64,000 nt of DNA from Psychrobacter coccoides (GTDB taxonomy: Bacteria; Pseudomonadota; Gammaproteobacteria; Pseudomonadales; Moraxellaceae): the NCBI RefSeq assembly GCF_017498085.1, contig NZ_JAGBKM010000001.1, forward strand, positions 179,021-243,020, read 5' to 3'. The notes below the pieces were generated by a model. It did no database searches. It saw only the letters and a list, made by a program, of their open reading frames with translations, and was not told the DNA's origin. Positions 54,184-64,000 of the stretch are shown here, in pieces. The stretch's first letter is position 1. Every line of letters begins with the position of its first letter. Made by a program: the position numbers and the translations under genes.

Positions 54184-54879
54184 CTAAGCAGGTGTGCCGC
54201 TATGAAAACGCAGCTCATTATCTGGACTGGAGATAAGATCCGCCTCTACCGTCTTAAAAAACGCCACCCGTTCATCGATGTTTTCTTCAGACAATGACTG
54301 AGCGAGTGCCAGATAGTCTTCAAAATGTCTGCTTTCTGATTTGAGTAAATAGCGATAGTATCTCGCCAACCGCTCATCATCGATGACCGCTGCCAATGCG
54401 GCAAAGCGTTCGCACGAACGAGCCTCGATAAAGGCTCCGATAATCAGCACATCTATCATAGCAGCAGGCTCATAAGTACGCTTATGTTTGAGCATACCCT
54501 TGGCATAACGGCCAGCGCTAAGATATTGCCATGCCTGTCCACGTTCGTGCATGATGCCCAGTACTTGCTCGTAATGCAGCATCTCTTCACGGATCAGCTG
54601 CGCCAATTTACGCTGCAAATCATACGAGAACTCATAGCGAAACATAAGATTCATCGCAGTACCGGCGGCTTTTTTTTCACAGTTGGCATGATCCTGAATG
54701 ATGGTAGGTAGATCCGCTATGGCAGCATCGACCCAAGATTGAGACGTGCGACTGCCCAAAAAGTCATAGACAGCAGACAAGTCTACCTTTAGCGGTTTAC
54801 GCAGTTGATTGATATCAGCGCTGTCTTCTGTCGCAGCAGCTGCACTAAACTCTGAGAGATTGGATTGGGATGTAGTCAT
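54184..54879 (-). CDS. miaE: tRNA-(ms2io6A)-hydroxylase
   Basis: 231 residues, ferritin-like di-iron protein. It hydroxylates the isopentenyl side chain at tRNA position 37. Metal-binding residues are in the helices with ANCEKKAAG, REEMLHYEQV, FIEARSCERFAAL and SESRHFEDYLA. A ~25-residue polar N-terminal tail precedes the core. It is monocistronic and its stop is followed by the family 2 repeat. Confidence 0.93.
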   Translation of the reverse strand: MTTSQSNLSEFSAAAATEDSADINQLRKPLKVDLSAVYDFLGSRTSQSWVDAAIADLPTIIQDHANCEKKAAGTAMNLMFRYEFSYDLQRKLAQLIREEMLHYEQVLGIMHERGQAWQYLSAGRYAKGMLKHKRTYEPAAMIDVLIIGAFIEARSCERFAALAAVIDDERLARYYRYLLKSESRHFEDYLALAQSLSEENIDERVAFFKTVEADLISSPDNELRFHSGTPA

Positions 54880-55555
54880 AATATTACTTAGTGTGATGGG
54901 TGTATAAAAATGCTATGTTGCAGTGTATCGATGCTATTTAGTCTCGACGATATGAGCCATGGCCGTATTATAGATAACCATTAGCTATGGATTGGCCTTA
55001 TCTTGATGACTGACGGTTCTAAACTGGCTTGTCATCATCCAATGATATTATGGACAATACAACCGCCAAGGCATACCTTGCATAGAGTATCATTAATAAA
55101 CAGCCCCAACATTTTTTAACTAAATGATGTTTTCTTGTTTATTTCATTATTTGATAGTAGGATGATATTTCGAATTAAGACATTTGACCGAGCAAAGCCG
55201 GTCGGCCCAATACGACACGACTCATCAATCAGCACTGACCTATGAGTAGTATATCAACGGCCACAGATGTCTCAAAATATAACAATACAGATAATGCCTA
55301 TATATAGACTGACAGTGACAGCTTGCCAAATAATTACCTATGGTTTTATGCTAGTGAGTAGCAGTCACAGCAAAAAGCGCTAGGCAATCACTATAAAAAT
55401 GGCGCTCTCATGGCAGTCTATAGTTTGCGTTATCACAGGCGCTTAGTGCCGTATTCAAACATGGAGTGACTACTTAGCGTTAAGCGTCTGTTTATTTAAG
55501 CAGTATGGTAGTAAACCCGTATTAATCACCCTCACCAACAGATAAGGACACCACT
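54880..55555. other. Long intergenic region upstream of glcB
   Basis: About 676 bp, AT-rich, with no credible ORF, RNA gene or repeat-family copy; it should carry promoters for both neighbours. A CAAGGCATACCTTG inverted repeat near 55068 is the only small palindrome noted. Confidence 0.4.
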
Positions 55556-57766
55556 ATGAGCCAGGCTTCTCACGCCAATCGTATCCAAAAAGGCATTCTT
55601 GCAATTGACCAACAGCTGTATGACTTTATTGAAAATGAAGTGCTACCTAAAGTTGGTGTTGATTCAGATCGTTATTGGTCAGGTTTTGAACAGGTCGTTA
55701 AGGACTTTACACCACGTAATAAGGCACTACTGGCCACCCGTACCAAGATTCAACAGCAGATCGACCAGTGGCATCTAGACAACCCTGCCAAAGACGGCGA
55801 GATTGACTATCCAGCCTATAAGTCTTTTTTACAAGAGATTGGTTATCTATTGCCAGAAGGCGATGACTTCAAAGTCAGCACCGAAAACGTCGATGACGAG
55901 ATTGCTCATATCGCAGGGCCGCAGCTGGTCGTACCCGTACGTAACGCTCGCTATGCACTAAACGCCACCAACGCCCGTTGGGGTAGCTTATATGATGCAT
56001 TATATGGCACAGATGTCATCAGTGAAGAAAACGGCCAAGAGGTCACTCGTCAATACAACCCCACCCGCGGAGCAGCGGTCGTCGCTTATGCCAAAAACTT
56101 CCTAGACGAGCATTTTGCCTTGGCTTCAGGATCATACAATGACGCCACTGGCTTTCAAGTCGTTGATGGCGCTCTTGAGGTGGTACAAGGGGAGAGCAGC
56201 ACGTCGCTACAAGACCCTGCCAAGTTTGTCGGCTTTGTCGGCGATGCAGACAGCCCAACAGGTATCTTGCTAAAAAACAACAACCTGCATGCTGAGATTC
56301 AAATCGATAGCAGCCATCCTGTAGGCAAAGATGATCCTGCTGGTATCAAAGACGTCTTGTTGGAGTCAGCGATTACTGCCATTCAAGACTGTGAAGACTC
56401 TATCGCTGCTGTCGATGCAGAAGAAAAAGTCGAAGTGTACCGTAACTGGTTTGGCCTCATGAATGGCGATCTAGAAGAGACTTTTGAGAAGGGCGGCAAA
56501 ACCCGTACCCGTAAACTAAATCCAGATCGTGAATACACCACGCCAGACGGTGGCAAGCTGGTACTACCAGGGCGTTCGCTACTATTGATCCGCAACGTCG
56601 GTCATCTGATGCAAAACCCTGCTATCTTGGTCGACTTGGGTGACGGTCAAGAAGAAATCTTTGAAGGCTTAATGGATGGTTTGATCACGCCGCTACTGTC
56701 GCTCAATGATCTAAAAGGCAAGACTGAGCTGTCAAACTCACGCAAAGGCTCTATGTATATCGTCAAGCCAAAAATGCATGGCCCAGAAGAAGTCAAGATG
56801 GCCAATGATTTATTTAACGCCTCAGAAGACCTACTCGGCCTTGAGCGTCATACGCTAAAAATCGGCATCATGGACGAAGAGCGCCGCATGACGGTCAATC
56901 TAAAAGAAGCCATTCGCCAAGCCAAAGAGCGGGTTATCTTTATTAATACCGGCTTCTTAGACCGTACTGGTGACGAGATGCATACCAGTATGAATGCAGG
57001 TGCCTTTGTACCAAAAGGCGAGATGAAGTCGCAAGCGTGGCAGCCCGCTTATGAGCAGTGGAACGTCGATATTGGCCTAGAGACAGGGCTACAAGGCCAT
57101 GCTCAGATTGGTAAAGGCATGTGGGCCAAGCCTGATGAGATGAAAGAGATGATGGATACCAAGGCGGCGCATCCACAAGCAGGGGCCAATACCGCATGGG
57201 TACCCTCACCAACAGGCGCTACCTTGCACAGCCTGCACTATCATGAGGTGAGCGTGGCTGATGTCCAAGATGAGCTAAAGTCACGTGAGCGTGCCAGCCT
57301 TGATGACATCTTGACCATTCCACTGGCCAAGGACACCAACTGGAGCGAAGAAGAGAAGCAGCAAGAGTTGGATAACAACGCTCAGGGCATCTTGGGCTAT
57401 GTCGTACGCTGGGTAAACCAAGGCGTCGGCTGCTCAAAAGTACCTGATATCAATGACGTCGGCCTGATGGAAGACCGTGCGACACTGCGTATCTCCAGTC
57501 AGCACATCACCAATTGGCTACATCATGATGTGGTCAGCGAGCAGCAAGTGATGGACACGATGAAGCGTATGGCAAAGGTCGTCGATGAGCAAAACGCTGG
57601 CGATCCAAGCTATCAGCCGATGTCTACCGACTTTGATAACTCTCATGCATTCAAAGCCGCCTGTGACTTGGTATTTAAAGGACGTGAGCAGCCAAGTGGC
57701 TACACTGAGCCTTTATTGCATCAGGCCCGCTTAGATCTAAAAGCACAGCTGCCTTGCAGAGCTTAA
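55556..57766 (+). CDS. glcB: Malate synthase G
   Basis: 736 residues, the usual size of isoform G. It condenses glyoxylate and acetyl-CoA to malate in the glyoxylate shunt. Typical segments are [35 protein letters not shown], and [20 protein letters not shown] near residue 435 with the catalytic Arg, and [29 protein letters not shown] precedes the ATG. It is monocistronic with a long upstream region; isocitrate lyase is not in the window. Confidence 0.96.
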   Translation: MSQASHANRIQKGILAIDQQLYDFIENEVLPKVGVDSDRYWSGFEQVVKDFTPRNKALLATRTKIQQQIDQWHLDNPAKDGEIDYPAYKSFLQEIGYLLPEGDDFKVSTENVDDEIAHIAGPQLVVPVRNARYALNATNARWGSLYDALYGTDVISEENGQEVTRQYNPTRGAAVVAYAKNFLDEHFALASGSYNDATGFQVVDGALEVVQGESSTSLQDPAKFVGFVGDADSPTGILLKNNNLHAEIQIDSSHPVGKDDPAGIKDVLLESAITAIQDCEDSIAAVDAEEKVEVYRNWFGLMNGDLEETFEKGGKTRTRKLNPDREYTTPDGGKLVLPGRSLLLIRNVGHLMQNPAILVDLGDGQEEIFEGLMDGLITPLLSLNDLKGKTELSNSRKGSMYIVKPKMHGPEEVKMANDLFNASEDLLGLERHTLKIGIMDEERRMTVNLKEAIRQAKERVIFINTGFLDRTGDEMHTSMNAGAFVPKGEMKSQAWQPAYEQWNVDIGLETGLQGHAQIGKGMWAKPDEMKEMMDTKAAHPQAGANTAWVPSPTGATLHSLHYHEVSVADVQDELKSRERASLDDILTIPLAKDTNWSEEEKQQELDNNAQGILGYVVRWVNQGVGCSKVPDINDVGLMEDRATLRISSQHITNWLHHDVVSEQQVMDTMKRMAKVVDEQNAGDPSYQPMSTDFDNSHAFKAACDLVFKGREQPSGYTEPLLHQARLDLKAQLPCRA

Positions 57767-57820
57767 TAAACGAGATGAAGTAAGGCAGAATTAAGCCCAG
57801 CTAGAAAGTCAGTGATGAAT

Positions 57821-57839
57821 CAGTGATGAGTCATCACTG
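57821..57839. repeat. Palindrome after glcB
   Basis: CAGTGATGA and TCATCACTG separated by one base form a perfect 19-bp palindrome; a CAGTGATGAA copy lies just before it. No T-run. Confidence 0.6.
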
Positions 57840-57877
57840 GCTTAAAGTGCTAGTTTTCAGATTATCCCTTTATCAGT

Positions 57878-57916
57878 AACACCTCTATCTGCAATGGCGG
57901 GTAGCGGTGTTTTTTA
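57878..57916 (+). terminator. Possible terminator of glcB
   Basis: AACACC and GGTGTT with inner CTA/TAG pairing enclose a large loop, followed by six T. Weaker than the other terminators. Confidence 0.5.
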
Positions 57917-58009
57917 TGGCAGTTCGCCGAATGTTGCTATATCCTCACTGAGTCTTAACGCTGTGTTCGGTAGATATTAAGCGGGCTGCAAAGAAATAAA
58001 AAAAATATG

Positions 58010-58037
58010 TTGCAAATTATGTCAAAGTTGTTATGAT
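58010..58037 (+). promoter_or_regulatory. Sigma-70-like promoter upstream of the porin gene
   Basis: TTGCAA (58010-58015), a 16-bp spacer, TATGAT (58032-58037). If used, the leader before the porin start is about 255 nt, long enough for regulation. Confidence 0.45.
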
Positions 58038-58301
58038 TATAGCCGAAGTATGAGTTTGGTAACGGATGTTACATGCTAGAGCGTTAAAGACCTACGTTTA
58101 CATGATGGTTACATCAGTAGTCCCAGTTATGTAAGTCATGGTTTTTTTCATCTTACGGTAATAGAACTTCGCCACACTTGTTTCTGACTAATCTCGGTAG
58201 CCAGTTACACATTAGATCTTTGAGGATTTGTGACGATACCAATTGGGCAACAGCTAATAATAGCTCGCTCATTACTAAAATTGTAAAGTGGAGATACCCC
58301 C

Positions 58302-59294
58302 ATGAAAAAACTACTTTTAGCTACAGCAGTTGCTGCTCTATCTGTATCTGCAGCCCAAGCCGCTCCTACCGTTTATGGTAAAGCTTTCTTAACTCTTGAC
58401 CTTGTAGAAGCTGATGTCGATGTTTCTGGCCCTGGTGGTAGTGCTGAAATTAATGCAGATGAACGTACTTCACTGAACTCTAATGCTTCTCGCATTGGTC
58501 TGAAAGGTTCTGAAGCATTGACTAGCAACACTGATCTACTCTATCAACTAGAGTATGGTATCGATGTTGATGCAGACACCGATCAGTTCTATTCACGTGA
58601 TACCTACCTTGGTCTACAAAATGCCCAGTATGGTAAGGTGCTTGCTGGTCGCTTAACAGCTATTGATGACTACGTTAACTTTGCGAACGTTACTCAAGGT
58701 GGCGTACTAGGCGGCGATGCGGTACTTACTAGCTTTGATGCTCCACGTGTTAACAACTCTTTTGCTTACTTCTCACCTGACTACAATGGCATGCAGTTTA
58801 TGGCTATGTATGGCATGGACGAAGACAACTTCGTAGATGAAGAAAATATTGCTGGTGTTGCTGGTACGTATGCAATGGGTCCTATGAATGCTGGTGTTAG
58901 CTATATTCAATCATCAGGTGATGTAGTAAACGAATTCAAAAAAGCAATTCGTGTCAGTGGTAACTATCAAATCAACCCACAGGTTTTAGTTGGCGCTTTG
59001 TATCAAAATACAGATATGAATACAGACGACAATGAAAATACATTCACTATCAGTGGCGAGATGGCGACAGCCACTCCTTGGACTGCTTATGCTCAAGCTG
59101 ATGTGGTTAGTAATTTTGGTGGTGATGGTGATGGTGATGCTTTACGTGGTGTTGTAGGTGGCAAATATGCTATCAACGCAGCAACGACCGGTCACGTTTA
59201 TGGTGCTTATCTAAATACTGAGTATGATGATGGTACGGTTAAAACAGAATATGATGGCTTTGGCATCGGCGGTGGTATCGAATACAAATTCTAA
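58302..59294 (+). CDS. Gram-negative porin
   Basis: 330 residues. Signal peptide ends after AQAAPT (near residue 21). The mature barrel is of the trimeric general porin type: VYGKAFLTLDLVEADV first strand, GSEALTSNTDLLYQLEYGIDVD, DTYLGLQNAQYGKVLAGRLTAIDDYVNF with the eyelet region, SFDAPRVNNSFAYFSPDYNG, and a C-terminal GGGIEYKF ending in Phe. A GGAG site precedes the ATG. It controls diffusion of small solutes; the many Asp residues suggest some preference for cations. Terminator at 59319-59348. Confidence 0.92.
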   Translation: MKKLLLATAVAALSVSAAQAAPTVYGKAFLTLDLVEADVDVSGPGGSAEINADERTSLNSNASRIGLKGSEALTSNTDLLYQLEYGIDVDADTDQFYSRDTYLGLQNAQYGKVLAGRLTAIDDYVNFANVTQGGVLGGDAVLTSFDAPRVNNSFAYFSPDYNGMQFMAMYGMDEDNFVDEENIAGVAGTYAMGPMNAGVSYIQSSGDVVNEFKKAIRVSGNYQINPQVLVGALYQNTDMNTDDNENTFTISGEMATATPWTAYAQADVVSNFGGDGDGDALRGVVGGKYAINAATTGHVYGAYLNTEYDDGTVKTEYDGFGIGGGIEYKF

Positions 59295-59313
59295 TCTAAC
59301 CATTAGAATCTGA

Positions 59314-61077
<1,764 letters not shown>

Positions 61078-61124
61078 GGTTTTTTAGTACAGTATTAAGC
61101 TAATTATTTCTTAACGTGTCATGA

Positions 61125-61157
61125 CAAAAAAGACTGATCTTCGGATTGGTCTTTTTT
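61125..61157 (+). terminator. Terminator of pyrG
   Basis: AAAAAGACTGATC, loop TTCG, GATTGGTCTTTTTT. Confidence 0.88.
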
Positions 61158-61254
61158 GCTTTTCATGGCTGACTTTAGGTTTTTGAAGAGGGCAGGGTCT
61201 GTGAACGGTTACTTATGATGACAGCTAATTACGCTTGTACACTTTTATTTGTGA

Positions 61255-62184
<930 letters not shown>

Positions 62185-62225
62185 TCAAATCAATAAAAAA
62201 GGGCAAATAAAAAAGGGATAGAACG

Positions 62226-62471
62226 ATGGCAATTCAGACAGCACAAGTGAGCATCGAAAATATCGATGATGCTGAAGGGTTAGACAGTGTTATGACTGCG
62301 CTAAAAAATATCACAGGCGTGACGGCGATAGACCTTGATGCTGCAAGTAAGATGGCCACTGTGCGTTATGATGACACCGATACCAGTATTCATGCGCTAA
62401 CAGCGGCGATCAGCATGGTCGACTATGTGACCCAGCCGTTTCCTATCGACGCGCCCCAAAACCCAGAGTAA
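62226..62471 (+). CDS. HMA-like protein lacking the CxxC metal site
   Basis: 81 residues with the heavy-metal-associated (ferredoxin-like) layout: a first strand TAQVSIENIDDAEGLDSVMTAL, then ITGVTAIDLDAASKMATVRYDD, then a helix SIHALTAAISMVDY. The CxxC metal-binding motif is replaced by residues without Cys in the loop; no Cys occurs in the protein. It ends with a short Pro-rich tail (PIDAPQNPE). AAAGGGAT precedes the ATG. Located just before the CopZ-like gene. It may be a degenerate paralogue or a non-metal partner. Confidence 0.7.
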   Translation: MAIQTAQVSIENIDDAEGLDSVMTALKNITGVTAIDLDAASKMATVRYDDTDTSIHALTAAISMVDYVTQPFPIDAPQNPE

Positions 62472-62539
62472 TGGTATAGCGCTTTACGGTTTTAGAGCGT
62501 ATAAAACATCACAAATCACTCACAACAAAGGAGCCTATT

Positions 62540-62764
62540 ATGGCAAGTCAAACTCGTATTATTAACATCGATGGTATGACCTGTGAAGGCTGCGTGGCAA
62601 GCGTCCATACGGCAACAGGCGATATCGACGGTATAGATATTATTACTGTCGATCTGACAGACAATCTAGCAACAGTCACTTTTGATGACAGCAAAACCAG
62701 TGCCGAAGCTATTGCAGCTGCTATTGAAGACGCTGGATTTGATGCAACCGTCGCTAACTCATAA
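62540..62764 (+). CDS. CopZ-like copper chaperone (HMA domain)
   Basis: 74 residues, one HMA domain with the CxxC site in DGMTCEGCVASVHTATGDI, then VTFDDSKTSAEAIAAAIEDAGFDATV. It would bind Cu(I) in the cytoplasm and deliver it to the P-type ATPase encoded downstream. AAAGGAG precedes the ATG. A terminator follows at 62781-62814, so it is a separate unit from the ATPase gene. The hinge residues are typical (MTCxxC). Confidence 0.88.
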   Translation: MASQTRIINIDGMTCEGCVASVHTATGDIDGIDIITVDLTDNLATVTFDDSKTSAEAIAAAIEDAGFDATVANS

Positions 62765-62780
62765 CGCCTGTTTTAATATT

Positions 62781-62814
62781 AAAACCAGCTGTCAATTTCG
62801 GCAGCTGGTTTTTT
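62781..62814 (+). terminator. Terminator after the copper chaperone gene
   Basis: AAAACCAGCTG pairs with CAGCTGGTTTT, followed by a T-run. Confidence 0.88.
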
Positions 62815-63041
62815 ATTTTATTGATATTAAGGCTTGTCCTTAATTAAGTATTGTCGTTCAGATTGAGAGCACACCCTAATTTCTATACTGATGACACCAT
62901 ATAGCGTCTCAACTATAGTGACTTGACTTGAATTAAAACCTATCACAACCATATACCAGTGAGTATTAATATACTTTATTGTATAATAAAGCTTACGATA
63001 GCGCTGTTTTAGCCTACATACCATCATAATGAGTCTTATTT

Positions 63042-64000
63042 ATGAGTGATTCTACCAATACCGCCTCCGATCGATCCGCTTATGATGTCGAGACTGAGGT
63101 TCAGTCAGATACCCAGCTTGCGCCGCAGCTTGCCCACTTGCAACTGGCAGTGGATGGGATGACGTGTCAGGCCTGTGCATCACGAATAGAAAAAGTACTG
63201 AACAAAAAAACAGCCATTCATCAGGTTAATGTCAACTTTGCAGGTGAGACGGCCAACGTCGATTATGATCCGGCGCAGGCCAGTACCGAAGAAATCATCG
63301 AATGGGTCAATAAGACTGGCTTTGTCGCCAACCTACAGGCAGGTGACAGCTTGTTTGCCCAAACCGATGCCGACACCGCTACTGAGTATCCGTGGCGCTT
63401 GATTGGGCTATGGATCTGTTTGTTGCCATTTTTGGTAGGCATGGCAGGTATGCTCATCGGTCAGGGCATGGCGTGGATGCCGCCCGTTTGGATTCAGTTT
63501 ATCCTTGCGACCATTGTGCAGTTTGGTCTGGCACTGCCGTTTTATAAGAGCGCTTGGGCGTCAATCAAAGGCGGCTTGGCCAATATGGATGTGCTGGTGG
63601 TCATCGGCACCGTCACGATTTGGGCCTACTCAACGTATCTGTGGCTGACGCATGGAGATGCTGGTTTAGCGAGTCTGTTTCAAGGCATGACTCACGATGG
63701 CCCTGGGGTGTATTTTGAGGCAGGGGTGATGGTCATTGCCTTTGTACGTACCGGTAAGTATCTCGAAGAGCGTACCAAAAAGCACAGCCTAAACAGCATC
63801 GATCTTTTATTATCATTGACCCCAGATCAAGTCGAACAACAGCAGCCAAATGGTGATTTTCATAGTGTGGCGCTCAAAGACGTCCAAGTCGGGGATGTTT
63901 TACGTGCCAAGCAGGGCAGCCGGGTGGCGACAGATGGTGTCGTCATCGAGGGCAGTGGCTGGTGTGTCGAGAGCCATTTAACGGGGGAGTCAGTACCACT
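63042..64000 (+). CDS. copA: Copper-translocating P-type ATPase, partial (cut at window end)
   Basis: About 319 residues visible; the gene runs off the window edge. One N-terminal HMA domain has VDGMTCQACASRIEKVL (CxxC near residue 45). Membrane segments follow at ~120-260, with MDVLVVIGT typical of P1B ATPases, then the actuator domain with LTGESVPL (TGE) at the very end. The CPC transmembrane and DKTG motifs should lie beyond the window. Cu(I) export is inferred from the HMA-P1B architecture and the neighbouring CopZ-like chaperone. ATG at 63042; a polar ~35-residue N-terminal tail precedes the HMA. Confidence 0.93.
   Translation, partial: MSDSTNTASDRSAYDVETEVQSDTQLAPQLAHLQLAVDGMTCQACASRIEKVLNKKTAIHQVNVNFAGETANVDYDPAQASTEEIIEWVNKTGFVANLQAGDSLFAQTDADTATEYPWRLIGLWICLLPFLVGMAGMLIGQGMAWMPPVWIQFILATIVQFGLALPFYKSAWASIKGGLANMDVLVVIGTVTIWAYSTYLWLTHGDAGLASLFQGMTHDGPGVYFEAGVMVIAFVRTGKYLEERTKKHSLNSIDLLLSLTPDQVEQQQPNGDFHSVALKDVQVGDVLRAKQGSRVATDGVVIEGSGWCVESHLTGESVP

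Larger units (their letters stand above)
57767..58301. other. Intergenic region with hairpins and a porin promoter
   Basis: It contains a palindrome at 57821-57839, a weak terminator near 57878-57916, the porin promoter candidate (58010-58037) and a ~255-nt leader to the porin start. No ORF with a ribosome site was found. Confidence 0.5.

Noticed and set aside
58178..58381. Short frame overlapping the porin start
   Set aside because: Overlaps the porin signal peptide in another frame and lacks a ribosome site.

Overview
The window looks like a chromosomal segment of a Moraxellaceae gammaproteobacterium, most likely Psychrobacter. This is a judgement from protein character (MipA-like and gram-negative porins, LPS gene kdsA, glcB, a hut cluster with a YjiH transporter, MiaE) and from the dispersed intergenic repeats; no database search was possible. 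Nearly all of it is coherent chromosome. I see no rRNA, tRNA, CRISPR array, prophage or intact insertion sequence.

Layout. 1-91 is the end of a MITE-like element seen again, complete, at 48580-48752. 366-3520 (minus) is a five-gene set joining a Roadblock/LC7 protein, an Aer-type PAS protein, a PhnD-like binding protein without signal peptide, an unknown helical protein and a protein whose C-terminal half also looks Roadblock-like. This is my main candidate for an undescribed system. gdhA follows (4164). 5970-11373 is a run of four different glycosyltransferases, faced by a possible GT29-like protein (11440-12273), then a PepSY protein. 13244-24572 is a histidine-utilisation regulon: hutU, a YjiH-type transporter, hutH, hutG and hutI on the minus strand, divergent hutC, and an amino-acid ABC transporter, with a palindromic site matching the known HutC operator type between hutU and hutC.

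24689-45789 is mostly core and envelope functions: an EamA exporter, a TonB-like protein with a long Thr-Glu hexanucleotide repeat next to an ExbB-like channel but no ExbD, a DUF2799-type lipoprotein bracketed by inverted repeat copies, topA, a SodC lipoprotein, two paralogous META-domain lipoproteins, lon, a Na+/H+ antiporter, 5-formyl-THF cyclo-ligase, fumC, a periplasmic ACP/MliC-like protein, a small heat-shock protein, a DMT exporter and a MipA-like barrel. 46052-64000 holds a rhomboid protease, an FMN-dependent lactate dehydrogenase with a glutaredoxin-like partner, mtgA, ppk1, four small acidic disordered-looking proteins, miaE, glcB, a porin, pyrG, kdsA, and a copper module (CysXXCys-less HMA-like protein, CopZ-like chaperone, and a CopA-type P-ATPase cut by the window end).

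Three families of short non-coding palindromic elements are scattered between genes: family 1 (five copies, about 140-157 bp), family 2 (two copies, about 110 bp) and family 3 (one complete and one partial copy, IS5-like ends). Families 1 and 2 share TATAGTC/GACTATA ends.
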